A stretch of DNA of 64,000 bases from an uncultured Oscillospiraceae bacterium. Its GTDB lineage: Bacteria > Bacillota > Clostridia > Oscillospirales > Oscillospiraceae. Positions 1 to 8,276 of this stretch are shown piece by piece. Under the pieces are notes generated by a model. It worked only from the letters and a program-made list of their open reading frames with translations, ran no database searches and was not told where the DNA came from. The DNA is taken from contig CAKUBI010000003.1 of NCBI GenBank assembly GCA_934636865.1, positions 1 through 64,000 of the forward strand, read 5' to 3'. Position 1 is the stretch's first letter. Every line of letters starts with the position of its first letter. The translations under genes were made by a program, and so were the position numbers.

Positions 1-38
1 TTTACAAGGTGCACGCTCCGTTTCGCGGAACAGGTGTT

Positions 39-67
39 ATCTTAGCACTTCACCCCCGCTTTGTCAA
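39..67 (-). promoter_or_regulatory. Leftward sigma-A promoter leaving the window
   Basis: On the minus strand TTGACA (62-67) is followed after 17 nt by TAAGAT (39-44). This predicts transcription leftward, out of the window, into a gene that cannot be seen. It is divergent from the ATPase gene that starts at 185. Confidence 0.6.
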
Positions 68-184
68 CACCTTTTTTGAAATTTCTTGAATTTCTTTTTT
101 GGAGCTCTTTTTTCCGCTTCGGTAAAGACAAATCCTTCTCCGGATGTTATAATAAGGTATTCTGCCGCAGGGAGGTGTATCCGC

Positions 185-2242
185 TTGCAATTCCGCCGCA
201 TGGCCGCGACCTTCGGAACGCTCGATCATCGCGTGCTCACGCCGGCCCCCGGCCTCAATATTATAGAAGCGCCGAACGAATCCGGCAAGTCCACGCTGCT
301 CGCCTTTCTGCGCGCGATGCTCTACGGCTTTCCGCCGCGCGAGCGCGGCATGAGCGCCGACAGGAACCGTTACGCGCCCTGGTCGCTCGCGCCCATGCAG
401 GGCACGCTGGCGCTTTCCTGCCGCATGGGCGAGATCACGCTGCAGCGCGACAGCATCCGCGCGGGCGATCCGATGAGCCGCTTTACCGCCGTTTACAGCG
501 GCAGCGGGGAGAGCGTCCCCGGTCTTAGCGGAGAGAGCTGCGGCGAGCAGCTGCTCGGCGTGCCGCGCGAGGTCTACGAGCGCAGCGCCTTCATCCGCCA
601 GAGCGGCATAGCCGTGGACGCGAACGCCGAGCTTGAGCGCCGCATCGCCGCGCTCATCACGACCGGCGAGGAGGGCGCGTCCTATACCGGCGCCGCCGCC
701 GCGCTCAAAAAACAGCTCAACACCCGGCAGTATCACAAGTCCGGCCGCATCCCGGCGCTGGAGGAGGAGATCGCCGCGCTCGAGCGCTCGCTCGAAGCGC
801 TCACGCAGCTCGAAGCGCAGAAGCAGGATGCCGAAGCCGCCCTCACCGCGCTCGACCGGGAGGAAGCCGCGCTGCGCGCTGCGCTGCATGCGCACGATGT
901 CTGCGACGCGCAGGAGAAGCGCCGCGCCCTCGAGCGTGCCAAGACCAACGCGGACAGCGCCGCGCATCAGGCGGCGCTCAAGGCCCGCGCGATAGAGCTG
1001 AGCGGCTGCCCGCCGCGCGAGATGCTCGCGCAGGGCCGTGCCGCATGGGATTCTCTCAAGGCGCGCAAGGGCGAGATCGACTCTGCCGAGCTTGCCTGCG
1101 AGGATGCCGGGACCGCGCTGCGCGCGTTCGACACGCGAAACGCCGTTCCCTCGCTTTCTCCGCTTTACTATGTATGTCTTATCCTCGGCATCCTGTCCGC
1201 GGCCGGGCTTGCCGCCGGGCTCGTGCTGAAATGGCCCCTGCTGCATTGCGGCATTCTGCTCGCCGCATCGCTCACCGGCGCCGCCGCGGCAATGCTTCTG
1301 CACACAAGGCAGCGCAGAGCCTTCCGCGAGAGGGAGGAGCAGCGACGCGCGCTGCTGGACGCGCTGCAAAGCGCCATCGCCGCCAAGGACGCGCTGCTCG
1401 CTTCCTACGACGCTTCCGCCGCCGCGCTGCTCGCGCTCATCCCGGCAGGCAGCCTTGCGCGCGTGACAGCTTACCTCAGCGACGCGCTCGCGCAGTATGA
1501 CGCGCTCGACGCGCTCACGCACCAAGCCGACAGCCTTCGCGCGCAGTACGCGCTTCTTGCCGCCCAATGTCCGCCGCCCGCCGTTCCCGGCGAGCCGGTC
1601 GAACGCCCCGCGCAGGACCGCGCGGCGCTGCAAGCTGCGCTCTCTGATCTTGCCGAGTGCCGAAGCGCCGCCCGGCGCACGCTGGACGTGACGCTTGACC
1701 GCTGCCGCGCCGCCGGTGAGCGGAGCGAGCTTGGAGTTAAGCTCGCGCAGAAGCGCGAAGCGCTCTCCCGGCAGCAGGCGGAGTACGACGCCATCGCCCT
1801 TGCGATGGACGCGCTGCAAAGCGCCAGCACGGCGCTCCAAAGCCGCTTCTCCCCCGCCCTGAGCCGCCGCGCGGGCGAGCTTTTCTCCCGCCTGACGGGC
1901 GGAAAATACGAGCGCGTGCTGCTTGACCGCACGTTCGGCGCGCAGACGGGCGAAGCGGGCGAGACCGTCGCCCGCGACGTGCAGTACCTGAGCTTTGGCG
2001 CGCTCGACCAGCTGTATCTCGCCGTGCGCCTTGCCATCTGCGAGACCGTCCTGCCGCAGGACGACCCCATCCCCCTTGTGCTCGACGACGCGCTCGTCCG
2101 CTTCGACGATGCGCGCTGTCATGCCGCGCTCGAGCTTCTGCTTGAAGAGAGCCGCGCGCGCCAGATCCTTCTTTTCACCTGCCAGCACCGCGAGGCCGCG
2201 TATCTTTCCGGCCGCGCGGGCGTCACGGTCCTCAATCTGTAA
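185..2242 (+). CDS. YhaN-like AAA ATPase (SbcC/Rad50-type)
   Basis: A 685-residue ATPase of the YhaN/SbcC group, SMC-like proteins that usually work with a calcineurin-like nuclease in DNA end processing. A Walker A motif NESGKST lies at residues 31-37. An ABC-type signature (LSFGALDQLY) and a Walker B (PLVLDDALV) lie near the C-terminus. Between them are long alanine/glutamate-rich coiled-coil stretches and two hydrophobic segments around residues 320-375, which are typical of YhaN and suggest membrane association. I chose the TTG at 185 because GGAGGTG at 171-177 is correctly spaced and the resulting N-terminus (MQFRRM...) matches the family; the reading frame stays open upstream to 86. A TATAAT at 148-153 may be its -10 box, with no clear -35. 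No nuclease partner is seen; it could be the leftward gene outside the window. Confidence 0.82.
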   Translation: MQFRRMAATFGTLDHRVLTPAPGLNIIEAPNESGKSTLLAFLRAMLYGFPPRERGMSADRNRYAPWSLAPMQGTLALSCRMGEITLQRDSIRAGDPMSRFTAVYSGSGESVPGLSGESCGEQLLGVPREVYERSAFIRQSGIAVDANAELERRIAALITTGEEGASYTGAAAALKKQLNTRQYHKSGRIPALEEEIAALERSLEALTQLEAQKQDAEAALTALDREEAALRAALHAHDVCDAQEKRRALERAKTNADSAAHQAALKARAIELSGCPPREMLAQGRAAWDSLKARKGEIDSAELACEDAGTALRAFDTRNAVPSLSPLYYVCLILGILSAAGLAAGLVLKWPLLHCGILLAASLTGAAAAMLLHTRQRRAFREREEQRRALLDALQSAIAAKDALLASYDASAAALLALIPAGSLARVTAYLSDALAQYDALDALTHQADSLRAQYALLAAQCPPPAVPGEPVERPAQDRAALQAALSDLAECRSAARRTLDVTLDRCRAAGERSELGVKLAQKREALSRQQAEYDAIALAMDALQSASTALQSRFSPALSRRAGELFSRLTGGKYERVLLDRTFGAQTGEAGETVARDVQYLSFGALDQLYLAVRLAICETVLPQDDPIPLVLDDALVRFDDARCHAALELLLEESRARQILLFTCQHREAAYLSGRAGVTVLNL

Positions 2243-2262
2243 CATATAAAGGAGAACATTTC

Positions 2263-3102
2263 ATGTCCACACTGCAAGCCCTTCCCCTGCCGTCCAGCTT
2301 TCAAGACCTGTGTGAGCTGTTCCTGCTCTACATTGCCTACAGTACGCTCGGCTGGTGCGGTGAAATGCTGTACTGCTCCATCCCCAAGAGGCACATCTGC
2401 GAAAAGCGCGGCTTTCTCAACGGCTTTCTCTGCCCCATCTACGGTCACGGCGCGCTGCTCGTGCTGTATCTTCTGCACGGCGGCTTCCAGAACCCGGTGC
2501 TGACGTTCATCTTCGGCGCCATCGTCACCTCGATCCTCGAATACTTCACGAGCTGGATCATGGAAAAGCTCTTCCACATGCGCTGGTGGGACTACTCCCA
2601 TTATAAGTTTCAGATCAACGGCCGCGTGTGCCTGCTGAACTCCACCTGCTTCGGCCTTGCGTGCGTGCTGCTGTGCCACATCGTGCAGCCGTGGCTGTGG
2701 GAGCGCATCACGGGTCTCGGCGCGGCCATCACCGTCCCGCTCGCGTCATTCATCTTCGGCATCTACCTCATGGACACCGTGCTTTCCATCCGCAGCGCCA
2801 TCCAGCTCAGCGCCCAGATGGGCAAGCTGCGCGTGCTGCAGTCCGAGCTCAAGGACTTCGTCGCCGGAAAGCGCGAGGAGAGCCAGGAGCGCAAGGCCGA
2901 GCGCCGCGCCGAGGTGCGCGAGCGCGCCCGCATGCTGCGCGACAGCGCCGATATCTTCGAGCGCCGCCTGCTCCACTCCCATCCCGACATCCGCAAGTCC
3001 CGCGAGGACCTGCTCGCCGCGATCCGCGCCCGCCTGAGCGAGAGCGAGGCCGAGGCAAAGAAAGCCGCCGAGGAGCTCTTCGGCGACGACCGCAAGGCAT
3101 GA
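2263..3102 (+). CDS. CmpB-type (PF06541-like) membrane protein
   Basis: A 279-residue integral membrane protein resembling the 'putative ABC-transporter type IV' family (PF06541). The N-terminal two thirds hold about five hydrophobic segments with the typical early motif of an aromatic-rich helix, GWCGEMLY, and then a KRGFLNG-like turn followed by CPIYGHGA. The last ~90 residues are a highly charged, probably coiled-coil cytoplasmic tail rich in Arg and Glu. Family members are common in Firmicutes and have no established biochemical function. The gene has an AAAGGAG site and starts 20 bp after the ATPase gene, so the two are probably co-transcribed. Whether it works with the ATPase is unknown. 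Confidence 0.7.
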   Translation: MSTLQALPLPSSFQDLCELFLLYIAYSTLGWCGEMLYCSIPKRHICEKRGFLNGFLCPIYGHGALLVLYLLHGGFQNPVLTFIFGAIVTSILEYFTSWIMEKLFHMRWWDYSHYKFQINGRVCLLNSTCFGLACVLLCHIVQPWLWERITGLGAAITVPLASFIFGIYLMDTVLSIRSAIQLSAQMGKLRVLQSELKDFVAGKREESQERKAERRAEVRERARMLRDSADIFERRLLHSHPDIRKSREDLLAAIRARLSESEAEAKKAAEELFGDDRKA

Positions 3103-3121
3103 TTTCCCTGCACACGCGCGG

Positions 3122-3150
3122 TTGACTTCCCGCGCCGGCTGGTATACACT
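3122..3150 (+). promoter_or_regulatory. Promoter of the Mrp gene
   Basis: TTGACT (3122-3127), a 17-nt spacer and TACACT (3145-3150) lie 47 bp upstream of the Mrp start codon. An alternative -10, TATACA, overlaps at 3143-3148. Confidence 0.5.
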
Positions 3151-3196
3151 GTTGCAAAGTTGCTAAATCCACGCAGCAAAGGAGAGTTCATTTATC

Positions 3197-4033
3197 ATGA
3201 GCGAATGCACCCATAATTGCTCGAGCTGCGGCGAGAGCTGCGCAGAACGCGCAACGCCGCAGTCCCTGCGCAAAGCGCCGCATCCGGAAAGCCGCATCGG
3301 CAAGGTGTTCGGCGTCGTTTCCGGCAAGGGCGGCGTGGGCAAGTCCATGGTCACAAGCCAGCTTGCCGTCACCATGCGCCGCCGCGGCTTCAAAGCCGGC
3401 GTCATGGACGCCGACATCACCGGTCCCTCCATCCCCAAGGCCTTCGGCGTGCACGACAAGGCCGTCGGCTCGCAGACGGGTCTCTATCCCTGCGCAAGCC
3501 GCACGGGCGTCGAGCTGATGTCCATCAACCTGCTGCTTGAAGACGAGACCGATCCCGTCATCTGGCGCGGGCCCGTCATCGGCGGCGTCGTCCAGCAGTT
3601 CTGGACGGATGTTGTCTGGGACGTGGACTATCTCTTCGTCGATATGCCCCCCGGCACGGGCGACGTACCGCTGAGCGTGTTCCAGTCCATCCCGCTCGAC
3701 GGCATCGTCATCGTCACCTCCCCGCAGGAGCTCGTCTCCATGGTCGTGGAAAAGGCCGTGAAGATGGCTGAGAAGATGGATATCCCCATCGTCGGCCTGG
3801 TGGAGAACATGAGCTATGTCGCCTGCCCGGACTGCGGGAAGAAGATATTCCTCTTCGGCGAGGGCAAGAGCGAGCAGGCCGCCAAGCGCCACGGCCTTCC
3901 CCTCCTCGCGCAGATGCCTATCGATCCCGCGCTCGCCGCGCTCACGGACGAAGGCCGCATCGAGGATTTCGAGGGCAGCTGGCTCTCCCCCGTCGCCGAC
4001 GCGCTCGAAAAGACCGCAAAGCGCGCAGATTAA
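3197..4033 (+). CDS. Mrp/NBP35-family iron-sulfur carrier ATPase
   Basis: A 278-residue P-loop NTPase of the Mrp/ApbC/NBP35 family, which binds and delivers Fe-S clusters in the cytoplasm. The N-terminus carries cysteines at positions 4, 8, 11 and 15, the type of extension seen in NBP35-like members. A deviant Walker A (GKGGVGKS) follows at residues 43-50, then the GPVIGG and PPGTGD motifs, and a C-x-x-C pair (CPDC) near residue 210 that bridges a cluster between subunits in the family. Length is normal. A good ribosome binding site (AAAGGAG) precedes the ATG. The gene stands alone between its own promoter and a bidirectional terminator. Confidence 0.9.
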   Translation: MSECTHNCSSCGESCAERATPQSLRKAPHPESRIGKVFGVVSGKGGVGKSMVTSQLAVTMRRRGFKAGVMDADITGPSIPKAFGVHDKAVGSQTGLYPCASRTGVELMSINLLLEDETDPVIWRGPVIGGVVQQFWTDVVWDVDYLFVDMPPGTGDVPLSVFQSIPLDGIVIVTSPQELVSMVVEKAVKMAEKMDIPIVGLVENMSYVACPDCGKKIFLFGEGKSEQAAKRHGLPLLAQMPIDPALAALTDEGRIEDFEGSWLSPVADALEKTAKRAD

Positions 4034-4046
4034 CTTAAAAATGCCG

Positions 4047-4083
4047 CAAAAAAGCACCGCAGCTCTCAGAGCCGCGGTGCTTT
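4047..4083. terminator. Bidirectional terminator
   Basis: AGCACCGC (4051-4058) pairs with GCGGTGCT (4072-4079), flanked by an A run on the left and a T run on the right. It serves the convergent Mrp gene and CofE-like gene. Confidence 0.8.
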
Positions 4084-4099
4084 TTCATTTTTCCTTGTC

Positions 4100-5293
4100 T
4101 TAGTCGTTGGAATAGTTGTCGAAATAGCCCTGAATGTAGACGATGGGCGTGCCCTTGTCGCCGCTGCCGCTCGTCAGGTCGCAGAGCGAGCCGATCAGGT
4201 CCGTCAGGCGGCGGGGCGTCGTGCCCTCGGACACCATGTTGCCGACAAGGCTCTCGTCCGTCTTTTCGCGGATGCGCTCCTCGATGGCTTCCTTGAGCGC
4301 CTCGCCCTTGAGATCGCCGAAGTCGTTGTCGGCAAGGTACTTGAGCTTGAGCTCGTTCGGCGTGCCGACCAGGCCCTTGGTGTAGCCCGGGGAAACGACG
4401 GGGTCGGCCAGCTCCCAGATCTTGCCGACGGGGTCCTTGAACGCGCCGTCGCCGTAGACCATGGCCTCGATGCGCTTGCCGCTGGCCTTGCTGAGCCGCT
4501 CGCTCAGCTCCTCGGCCACGGCCATGCAGTCGCGCGGGAAGAGCTTGACCGTCTCCTCGGTCGCCTTGTTCGAGCCGAGCAGGCCGTACTCTGCGTTGTA
4601 GCCGCTGCCGTCCACGCTCTTGGTGAGAAGGTCGTCAAGACCCAGCACGACCTTCGCGCCCGCGGCCTTGAGCAGGCGCTTGCTGCGCGCGCGGGTGTGG
4701 ATGTCGCAGGTGATGACCGCGTCGGTGTAGTCGAGCAGCGTCTGCACGCGGTTGCCGAAGATGACCTCGACCTCCGCGCCGGCGTCCTTGATGATGCCGG
4801 AGTAGAAATCAATGTAGTCCACGCCCGTGAAGGGATGCACCGCCGCGCCGAACTTCTCGCGGAACTGCATGAGCGTCAAAACGTCGCTGTAGGGATCGAC
4901 GCCCGCGGCGTCGAGCTTGTCCCAGTCAACAAGGCCGTTGCCCACCTCGTCGGAGGGGTAGGAGAGCAGCAGCACGACCTTTTTGCAGCCCATGGCCATG
5001 CCGCGCAGCAGAAGGGAGAAGCGGTTGCGGCTGAGGATGGGGAACGCGACGCCAACGGTGCCGCCGCCGGTCTTTTCGCGCACGTCCTTGGCGATCTGGC
5101 CGAGCGTCGCATAGTTGCCCTGCGCACGCGCCACCACGGATTCGGTCACGGCGACCACGTCGCGGTCGTGCGGCTCGATGCCCGCTTCCTTCCACGCTTC
5201 CATCACGGAAGCGGCGGCGACCTCGGCGATGTTGTCTCCCTCGCGGATGATGGGCGCGCGCACACCGCGCGCGACGGTTCCGATCGTTCTCAT
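4100..5293 (-). CDS. CofE-like ligase (F420-0:L-glutamate ligase family)
   Basis: A 397-residue protein that resembles the coenzyme F420-0:gamma-L-glutamate ligase family. The N-terminal part contains the conserved pattern of a substrate loop (TVARGVRAPIIREGDN) and AVTESVVARAQGNY, as in clostridial members. It is longer than archaeal CofE (~250 residues), with an extra C-terminal region. True F420 biosynthesis is not expected in Clostridia of this type, so the substrate may be another glutamate or amide acceptor; this is inference. The start at 5293 was chosen because AAGGAG lies just upstream and the family N-terminus begins MRTIGTV. It is transcribed away from a LysR-type gene across a shared promoter region, which suggests that regulator controls it. 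Confidence 0.72.
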   Translation of the reverse strand: MRTIGTVARGVRAPIIREGDNIAEVAAASVMEAWKEAGIEPHDRDVVAVTESVVARAQGNYATLGQIAKDVREKTGGGTVGVAFPILSRNRFSLLLRGMAMGCKKVVLLLSYPSDEVGNGLVDWDKLDAAGVDPYSDVLTLMQFREKFGAAVHPFTGVDYIDFYSGIIKDAGAEVEVIFGNRVQTLLDYTDAVITCDIHTRARSKRLLKAAGAKVVLGLDDLLTKSVDGSGYNAEYGLLGSNKATEETVKLFPRDCMAVAEELSERLSKASGKRIEAMVYGDGAFKDPVGKIWELADPVVSPGYTKGLVGTPNELKLKYLADNDFGDLKGEALKEAIEERIREKTDESLVGNMVSEGTTPRRLTDLIGSLCDLTSGSGDKGTPIVYIQGYFDNYSND

Positions 5294-5343
5294 GTATCGT
5301 TCTCCTTCAATCTCATGTTTTATGGCAGAGCGGACCACCGCTC

Positions 5344-5393
5344 TTGAAAGTCATACAGTTCTGTATTATAATCACCGCAAAGCAATAAGTAAA
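5344..5393. promoter_or_regulatory. Overlapping divergent promoters with LysR-type dyad
   Basis: On the plus strand TTGAAA (5344-5349), 17 nt, TATAAT (5367-5372) drives the LysR gene. On the minus strand TTTACT (5388-5393), 17 nt, TATAAT (5365-5370) drives the CofE-like gene. The two -10 boxes overlap. Within the plus-strand spacer lies the dyad ATACAG-TT-CTGTAT (5353-5366), which fits the T-N11-A pattern that LysR proteins bind, so autoregulation plus control of the divergent gene is likely. Confidence 0.6.
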
Positions 5394-5446
5394 GATTTGT
5401 TTTCCAATAATAATCATCACTCACCCTTATGTCAGGAGGGCCGTTC

Positions 5447-6352
5447 ATGGTCAAGCTGGAACTTTACCGCGTCTTTCGCGAGGTCGCGGAGGCGGGCAAT
5501 ATCTCCCTCGCCGCCGAAAATCTTTACCTTTCGCAGTCTGCCGTCAGCCAGAGCGTCAAGCAGCTCGAGCAGCAGCTCGGCACGCGGCTTTTTCTGCGCT
5601 CGCCGCGCGGCGTCACGCTCACCGAGGACGGGCGGCTCTTATTTGAATATGTCCGCAGCGCCATGGGCCTTCTCGAGACCGGCGAGGACAAACTCCAGCA
5701 GACGCGCACGCTTCAGGCCGGCACGCTCGTGCTCGGCGCGAGCGACACCGTGACGAGCCAGTTCCTGCTGCCGCACCTCGACGCGTTCCACCGCCGCTAT
5801 CCCAACATCCACATCCGCATCATCAGCGGCCGCAGCTACAAGGTCCTCGGCCTTCTGCGCGCGGGAAAGGTCGATATCGCCTTTGCCAGCACCCCCGCCG
5901 ACGCGGATGATCTCGACCACGTCCCCTGCCTTGAGACGCACGCCTGCTTCGTCGCCGCGCCGGACTATCCCTGCGATTTTGACCGCTCCTACACGCCCGG
6001 GGAGATCGCCGCCTTCCCGCTCATCCTGCTCGAGCGCAAGGCCTCCTCGCGCACGTATCTTGAAAAGTACTTTCTCCAGCGCGGCGTGCGCCTTACGCCC
6101 GAGATCGAGCTGGGCGCGCGCAGTCTGCTCGTCGATCTTGCGAAGATCGGCTTCGGCGTGGCGGGCGTCACGCGCGAATTCGTGCGCAGCGAGCTTGACC
6201 GCGGCGAGATCCGCGAGCTTTCGACGTCCTTTTCCATCCCGCCGCGCAGCGTGGACCTGTGCATGCTGCGCAACGTGCCGCCCAGCGCCGCCACGCAGCG
6301 CTTCGCGCAGGATCTGCTTGAGAGAATGCGGTCTTTCTCCCGCGCGGACTGA
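5447..6352 (+). CDS. LysR-family transcriptional regulator
   Basis: A 301-residue LysR-type regulator. The N-terminal winged helix-turn-helix is clear (residues ~3-60: AGNISLAAENLYLSQSAVSQ, then LEQQLGTRLFLRSPRGVTLTEDG). The remaining part is the periplasmic-binding-like effector domain. The ATG at 5447 was preferred over an in-frame ATG at 5429 because AGGAGGG (5434-5440) is correctly spaced and the protein then begins MVKLELY as in relatives. It is divergent from the CofE-like gene, which is its probable target. The effector is unknown. Confidence 0.88.
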   Translation: MVKLELYRVFREVAEAGNISLAAENLYLSQSAVSQSVKQLEQQLGTRLFLRSPRGVTLTEDGRLLFEYVRSAMGLLETGEDKLQQTRTLQAGTLVLGASDTVTSQFLLPHLDAFHRRYPNIHIRIISGRSYKVLGLLRAGKVDIAFASTPADADDLDHVPCLETHACFVAAPDYPCDFDRSYTPGEIAAFPLILLERKASSRTYLEKYFLQRGVRLTPEIELGARSLLVDLAKIGFGVAGVTREFVRSELDRGEIRELSTSFSIPPRSVDLCMLRNVPPSAATQRFAQDLLERMRSFSRAD

Positions 6353-6509
6353 AAATATTTCTGCGCGTGCTTTCCTTATAAAGCCTTTTTTCTCCGTTTA
6401 CTTTACTTTTTGTTCCCGCCGCTTTTATTCATTACTTTTTCAAAAGTTTATCATCAATTTGCATAATCTTTACGTGAAATCTTTGTCGCTTTTGGAACCC
6501 CTGTACAAC

Positions 6510-6538
6510 TTGACTTCTTTCAGGCGCCGTGTTACGCT
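6510..6538 (+). promoter_or_regulatory. Promoter of the glycine riboswitch/AGCS transcript
   Basis: TTGACT (6510-6515), 17-nt spacer, TACGCT (6533-6538). The predicted transcription start near 6545 lies just before the riboswitch. The AT-rich stretch 6353-6505 upstream holds no gene and no other clear signal. Confidence 0.5.
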
Positions 6539-6567
6539 TTTGATGCTGAAACAAACGAATATCTACC

Positions 6568-6690
6568 GATGACACTTCCGGGATCTGCGCAAACCGGAGG
6601 CCGAGGAAACTCTGGAGAACTCATTCAATTGGGTGCCGAAGGTGCAAGGCCGTGGTGGTCGAATCTCTCAGGCAAAGGGACAGAGGAGCG
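6568..6690 (+). ncRNA. Glycine riboswitch, single aptamer with upstream stem
   Basis: The hallmarks of a glycine aptamer are present: GGTGCCGAAGGTGCAA (from 6631), then GAATCTCTCAGGCAAAGGGA (6661-6680) and the closing CAGAGG strand. Only one full aptamer is seen. Upstream, CTTCCGG (6576-6582) can pair with CCGGAGG (6594-6600), a simple hairpin in the place of the first aptamer, which resembles the 'ghost' stem of singlet glycine riboswitches. It sits in the 449-bp gap before an AGCS symporter gene, a known target of this class. Confidence 0.85.
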
Positions 6691-6748
6691 AAGGACGTTT
6701 TCGTCACGCGCCGCTTGTTCCCGCACTTAATCGAATGTCTCTTCCGGA

Positions 6749-6787
6749 GTTGCTGATTTTCGTATCGGCAACTTCTTTGTTTTTTTA
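6749..6787 (+). terminator. Riboswitch expression-platform terminator
   Basis: AGTTGCTGAT (6749-6758) pairs with ATCGGCAACT (6765-6774), followed by TCTTTGTTTTTTT directly before the AGGAG ribosome binding site. This makes transcription termination the likely regulatory step of the glycine riboswitch upstream. Confidence 0.7.
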
Positions 6788-6801
6788 GGAGAGAGAGAGT
6801 T

Positions 6802-8217
6802 ATGATTGAATCCATCGAAGCCGCACTGTTCCCAATTGTATGCAAGATCAATGAATATCTGAGCAACTACATCCTTGTGTTCCTGCTCATCGGCGTAGGT
6901 CTCTGGTACTCCATCAAGACCCGCTTCGTCCAGGTCCGCTGCTTCAAAGAGGGCTGGAACAGCGTGTTCGGCAACCTGTCGCTGCGCGGCGGCAAGCATG
7001 ACAGCGGCATGAGCTCGTTCCAGGCGCTCGCCACCGCCATTGCCGCTCAGGTCGGCACGGGCAACATCGTCGGCGCTTCCGGCGCCATCCTCACCGGCGG
7101 CCCCGGCGCCATCTTCTGGATGTGGCTGATTGCCTTCTTCGGCATGGCCACGATCTACGCCGAAGCGACCCTCGCGCAGGAAACGCGCATCGTTGAAGAG
7201 GACGGCAACATCAAGGGCGGCCCCGTCTATTACATCACTACGGCCTTCAAGGGCGGCTTCGGCAAGTTCCTCGCCGGCTTCTTCGCCATCGCCATCACGC
7301 TGGCGCTCGGCTTCTTCGGCTGCATGGTGCAGTCCAACTCCATCGGCTCGACGATGCAGACCGCCTTCGGTGTCCCGTCCTGGATCGTCGGTCTCGTGCT
7401 CGTCGCCATCTGCGGCTTCATCTTCATCGGCGGCGTGCAGCGCCTCGCCTCCGTCACGGAGAAGGTCGTTCCCATCATGGCCGCGATCTTCCTGCTCGGC
7501 GGTCTCATCGTTCTCATCGCGCGCATCAAGTATGTCCCCGCGACCTTCGGCATGATCTTCAAGTATGCCTTTGCTCCGCAGGCCATCATCGGCGGCGGCT
7601 TCGGCTATGCCATCAAGACCGCCATTTCCCAGGGTGCAAAGCGCGGCCTGTTCTCCAATGAGGCCGGTATGGGTTCTACCCCCCACGCCCACGCGCTCGC
7701 GAACGTCAAGTGCCCGCACGATCAGGGCGTTGTCGCCATGATCGGTGTGTTCATCGATACCTTCGTCGTCCTGACCCTCAACGCGCTCGTCATCATCTCC
7801 ACCCTCTACACTGAGGGCGGCCCCCTCCACGAGTGCGGTGCTGCCGCCGCGTCCACCACGCTCGGTAAGGCCAACCTCGCCCAGACCGCGTTTGGCGTCG
7901 TCTTCGGTGAGACCGCGGGCAACATGTTCGTCGCGGTGTGCCTGTTCTTCTTTGCCTTCTCCACCATCCTCGGCTGGAATCTCTTCGGCAAGGTCAACGT
8001 CGCCTACCTCTTCGGCAAGAAGAGCGTCATCGTCTACACCATCCTCGCGCTCATCTTCATCTTCCTTGGCACGATGATGGCCAACGACCTCGTCTGGGAG
8101 CTGAGCGATATGTTCAACAACCTCATGGTCATCCCCAACGCGCTGGCCCTGTTCGCGCTGACGAGCCTTGTCGTCAAGCACGCGGATGATCCCAACCGCA
8201 TCCCCGGCAAGAAGTAA
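6802..8217 (+). CDS. Alanine/glycine:cation symporter (AGCS family)
   Basis: A 471-residue multi-pass membrane protein of the sodium-alanine/glycine symporter family (AgcS/AlsT). Conserved family stretches are visible: GTGNIVGASGAILTGGPGA near residue 80 and the GLFSNEAGMGSTPHAHA region near residue 290, which lines the substrate and cation site in the family. About ten to eleven hydrophobic helices are present, and length is normal. The start follows AGGAGAGAGAG. The gene is monocistronic: a glycine riboswitch with its own terminator is upstream and a hairpin terminator follows. The riboswitch argues that glycine is a physiological substrate, but it does not show whether uptake is turned on or off. 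Confidence 0.92.
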   Translation: MIESIEAALFPIVCKINEYLSNYILVFLLIGVGLWYSIKTRFVQVRCFKEGWNSVFGNLSLRGGKHDSGMSSFQALATAIAAQVGTGNIVGASGAILTGGPGAIFWMWLIAFFGMATIYAEATLAQETRIVEEDGNIKGGPVYYITTAFKGGFGKFLAGFFAIAITLALGFFGCMVQSNSIGSTMQTAFGVPSWIVGLVLVAICGFIFIGGVQRLASVTEKVVPIMAAIFLLGGLIVLIARIKYVPATFGMIFKYAFAPQAIIGGGFGYAIKTAISQGAKRGLFSNEAGMGSTPHAHALANVKCPHDQGVVAMIGVFIDTFVVLTLNALVIISTLYTEGGPLHECGAAAASTTLGKANLAQTAFGVVFGETAGNMFVAVCLFFFAFSTILGWNLFGKVNVAYLFGKKSVIVYTILALIFIFLGTMMANDLVWELSDMFNNLMVIPNALALFALTSLVVKHADDPNRIPGKK

Positions 8218-8227
8218 TTCTCACTGC

Positions 8228-8268
8228 AAAAAAGAGGAGCGTTCCCATTTGGAAACGCTCCTCTTTTT
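8228..8268. terminator. Bidirectional terminator
   Basis: GAGGAGCGTT and AACGCTCCTC form a stem with an A run on the left and a T run on the right. It separates the convergent AGCS and CoA-transferase genes. Confidence 0.8.
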
Positions 8269-8276
8269 CATTTCTC

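Noticed and set aside
50..2245. Long minus-strand open frame (about 730 codons) opposite the YhaN-like gene
   Set aside because: Its product is Arg/Ala/Gly-rich low-complexity sequence with no motif; it is the mirror of a GC-rich gene. The same applies to minus-strand frames at 38250-40400, 29979-31241 and 16123-17262, and to plus-strand frames at 46573-48636 and 58525-59817.
3141..3159. Possible sigma-54 promoter before the Mrp gene (TGG...TTGCA)
   Set aside because: The spacing between GG and GC is 11 instead of 10, and a sigma-A promoter fits the same place.
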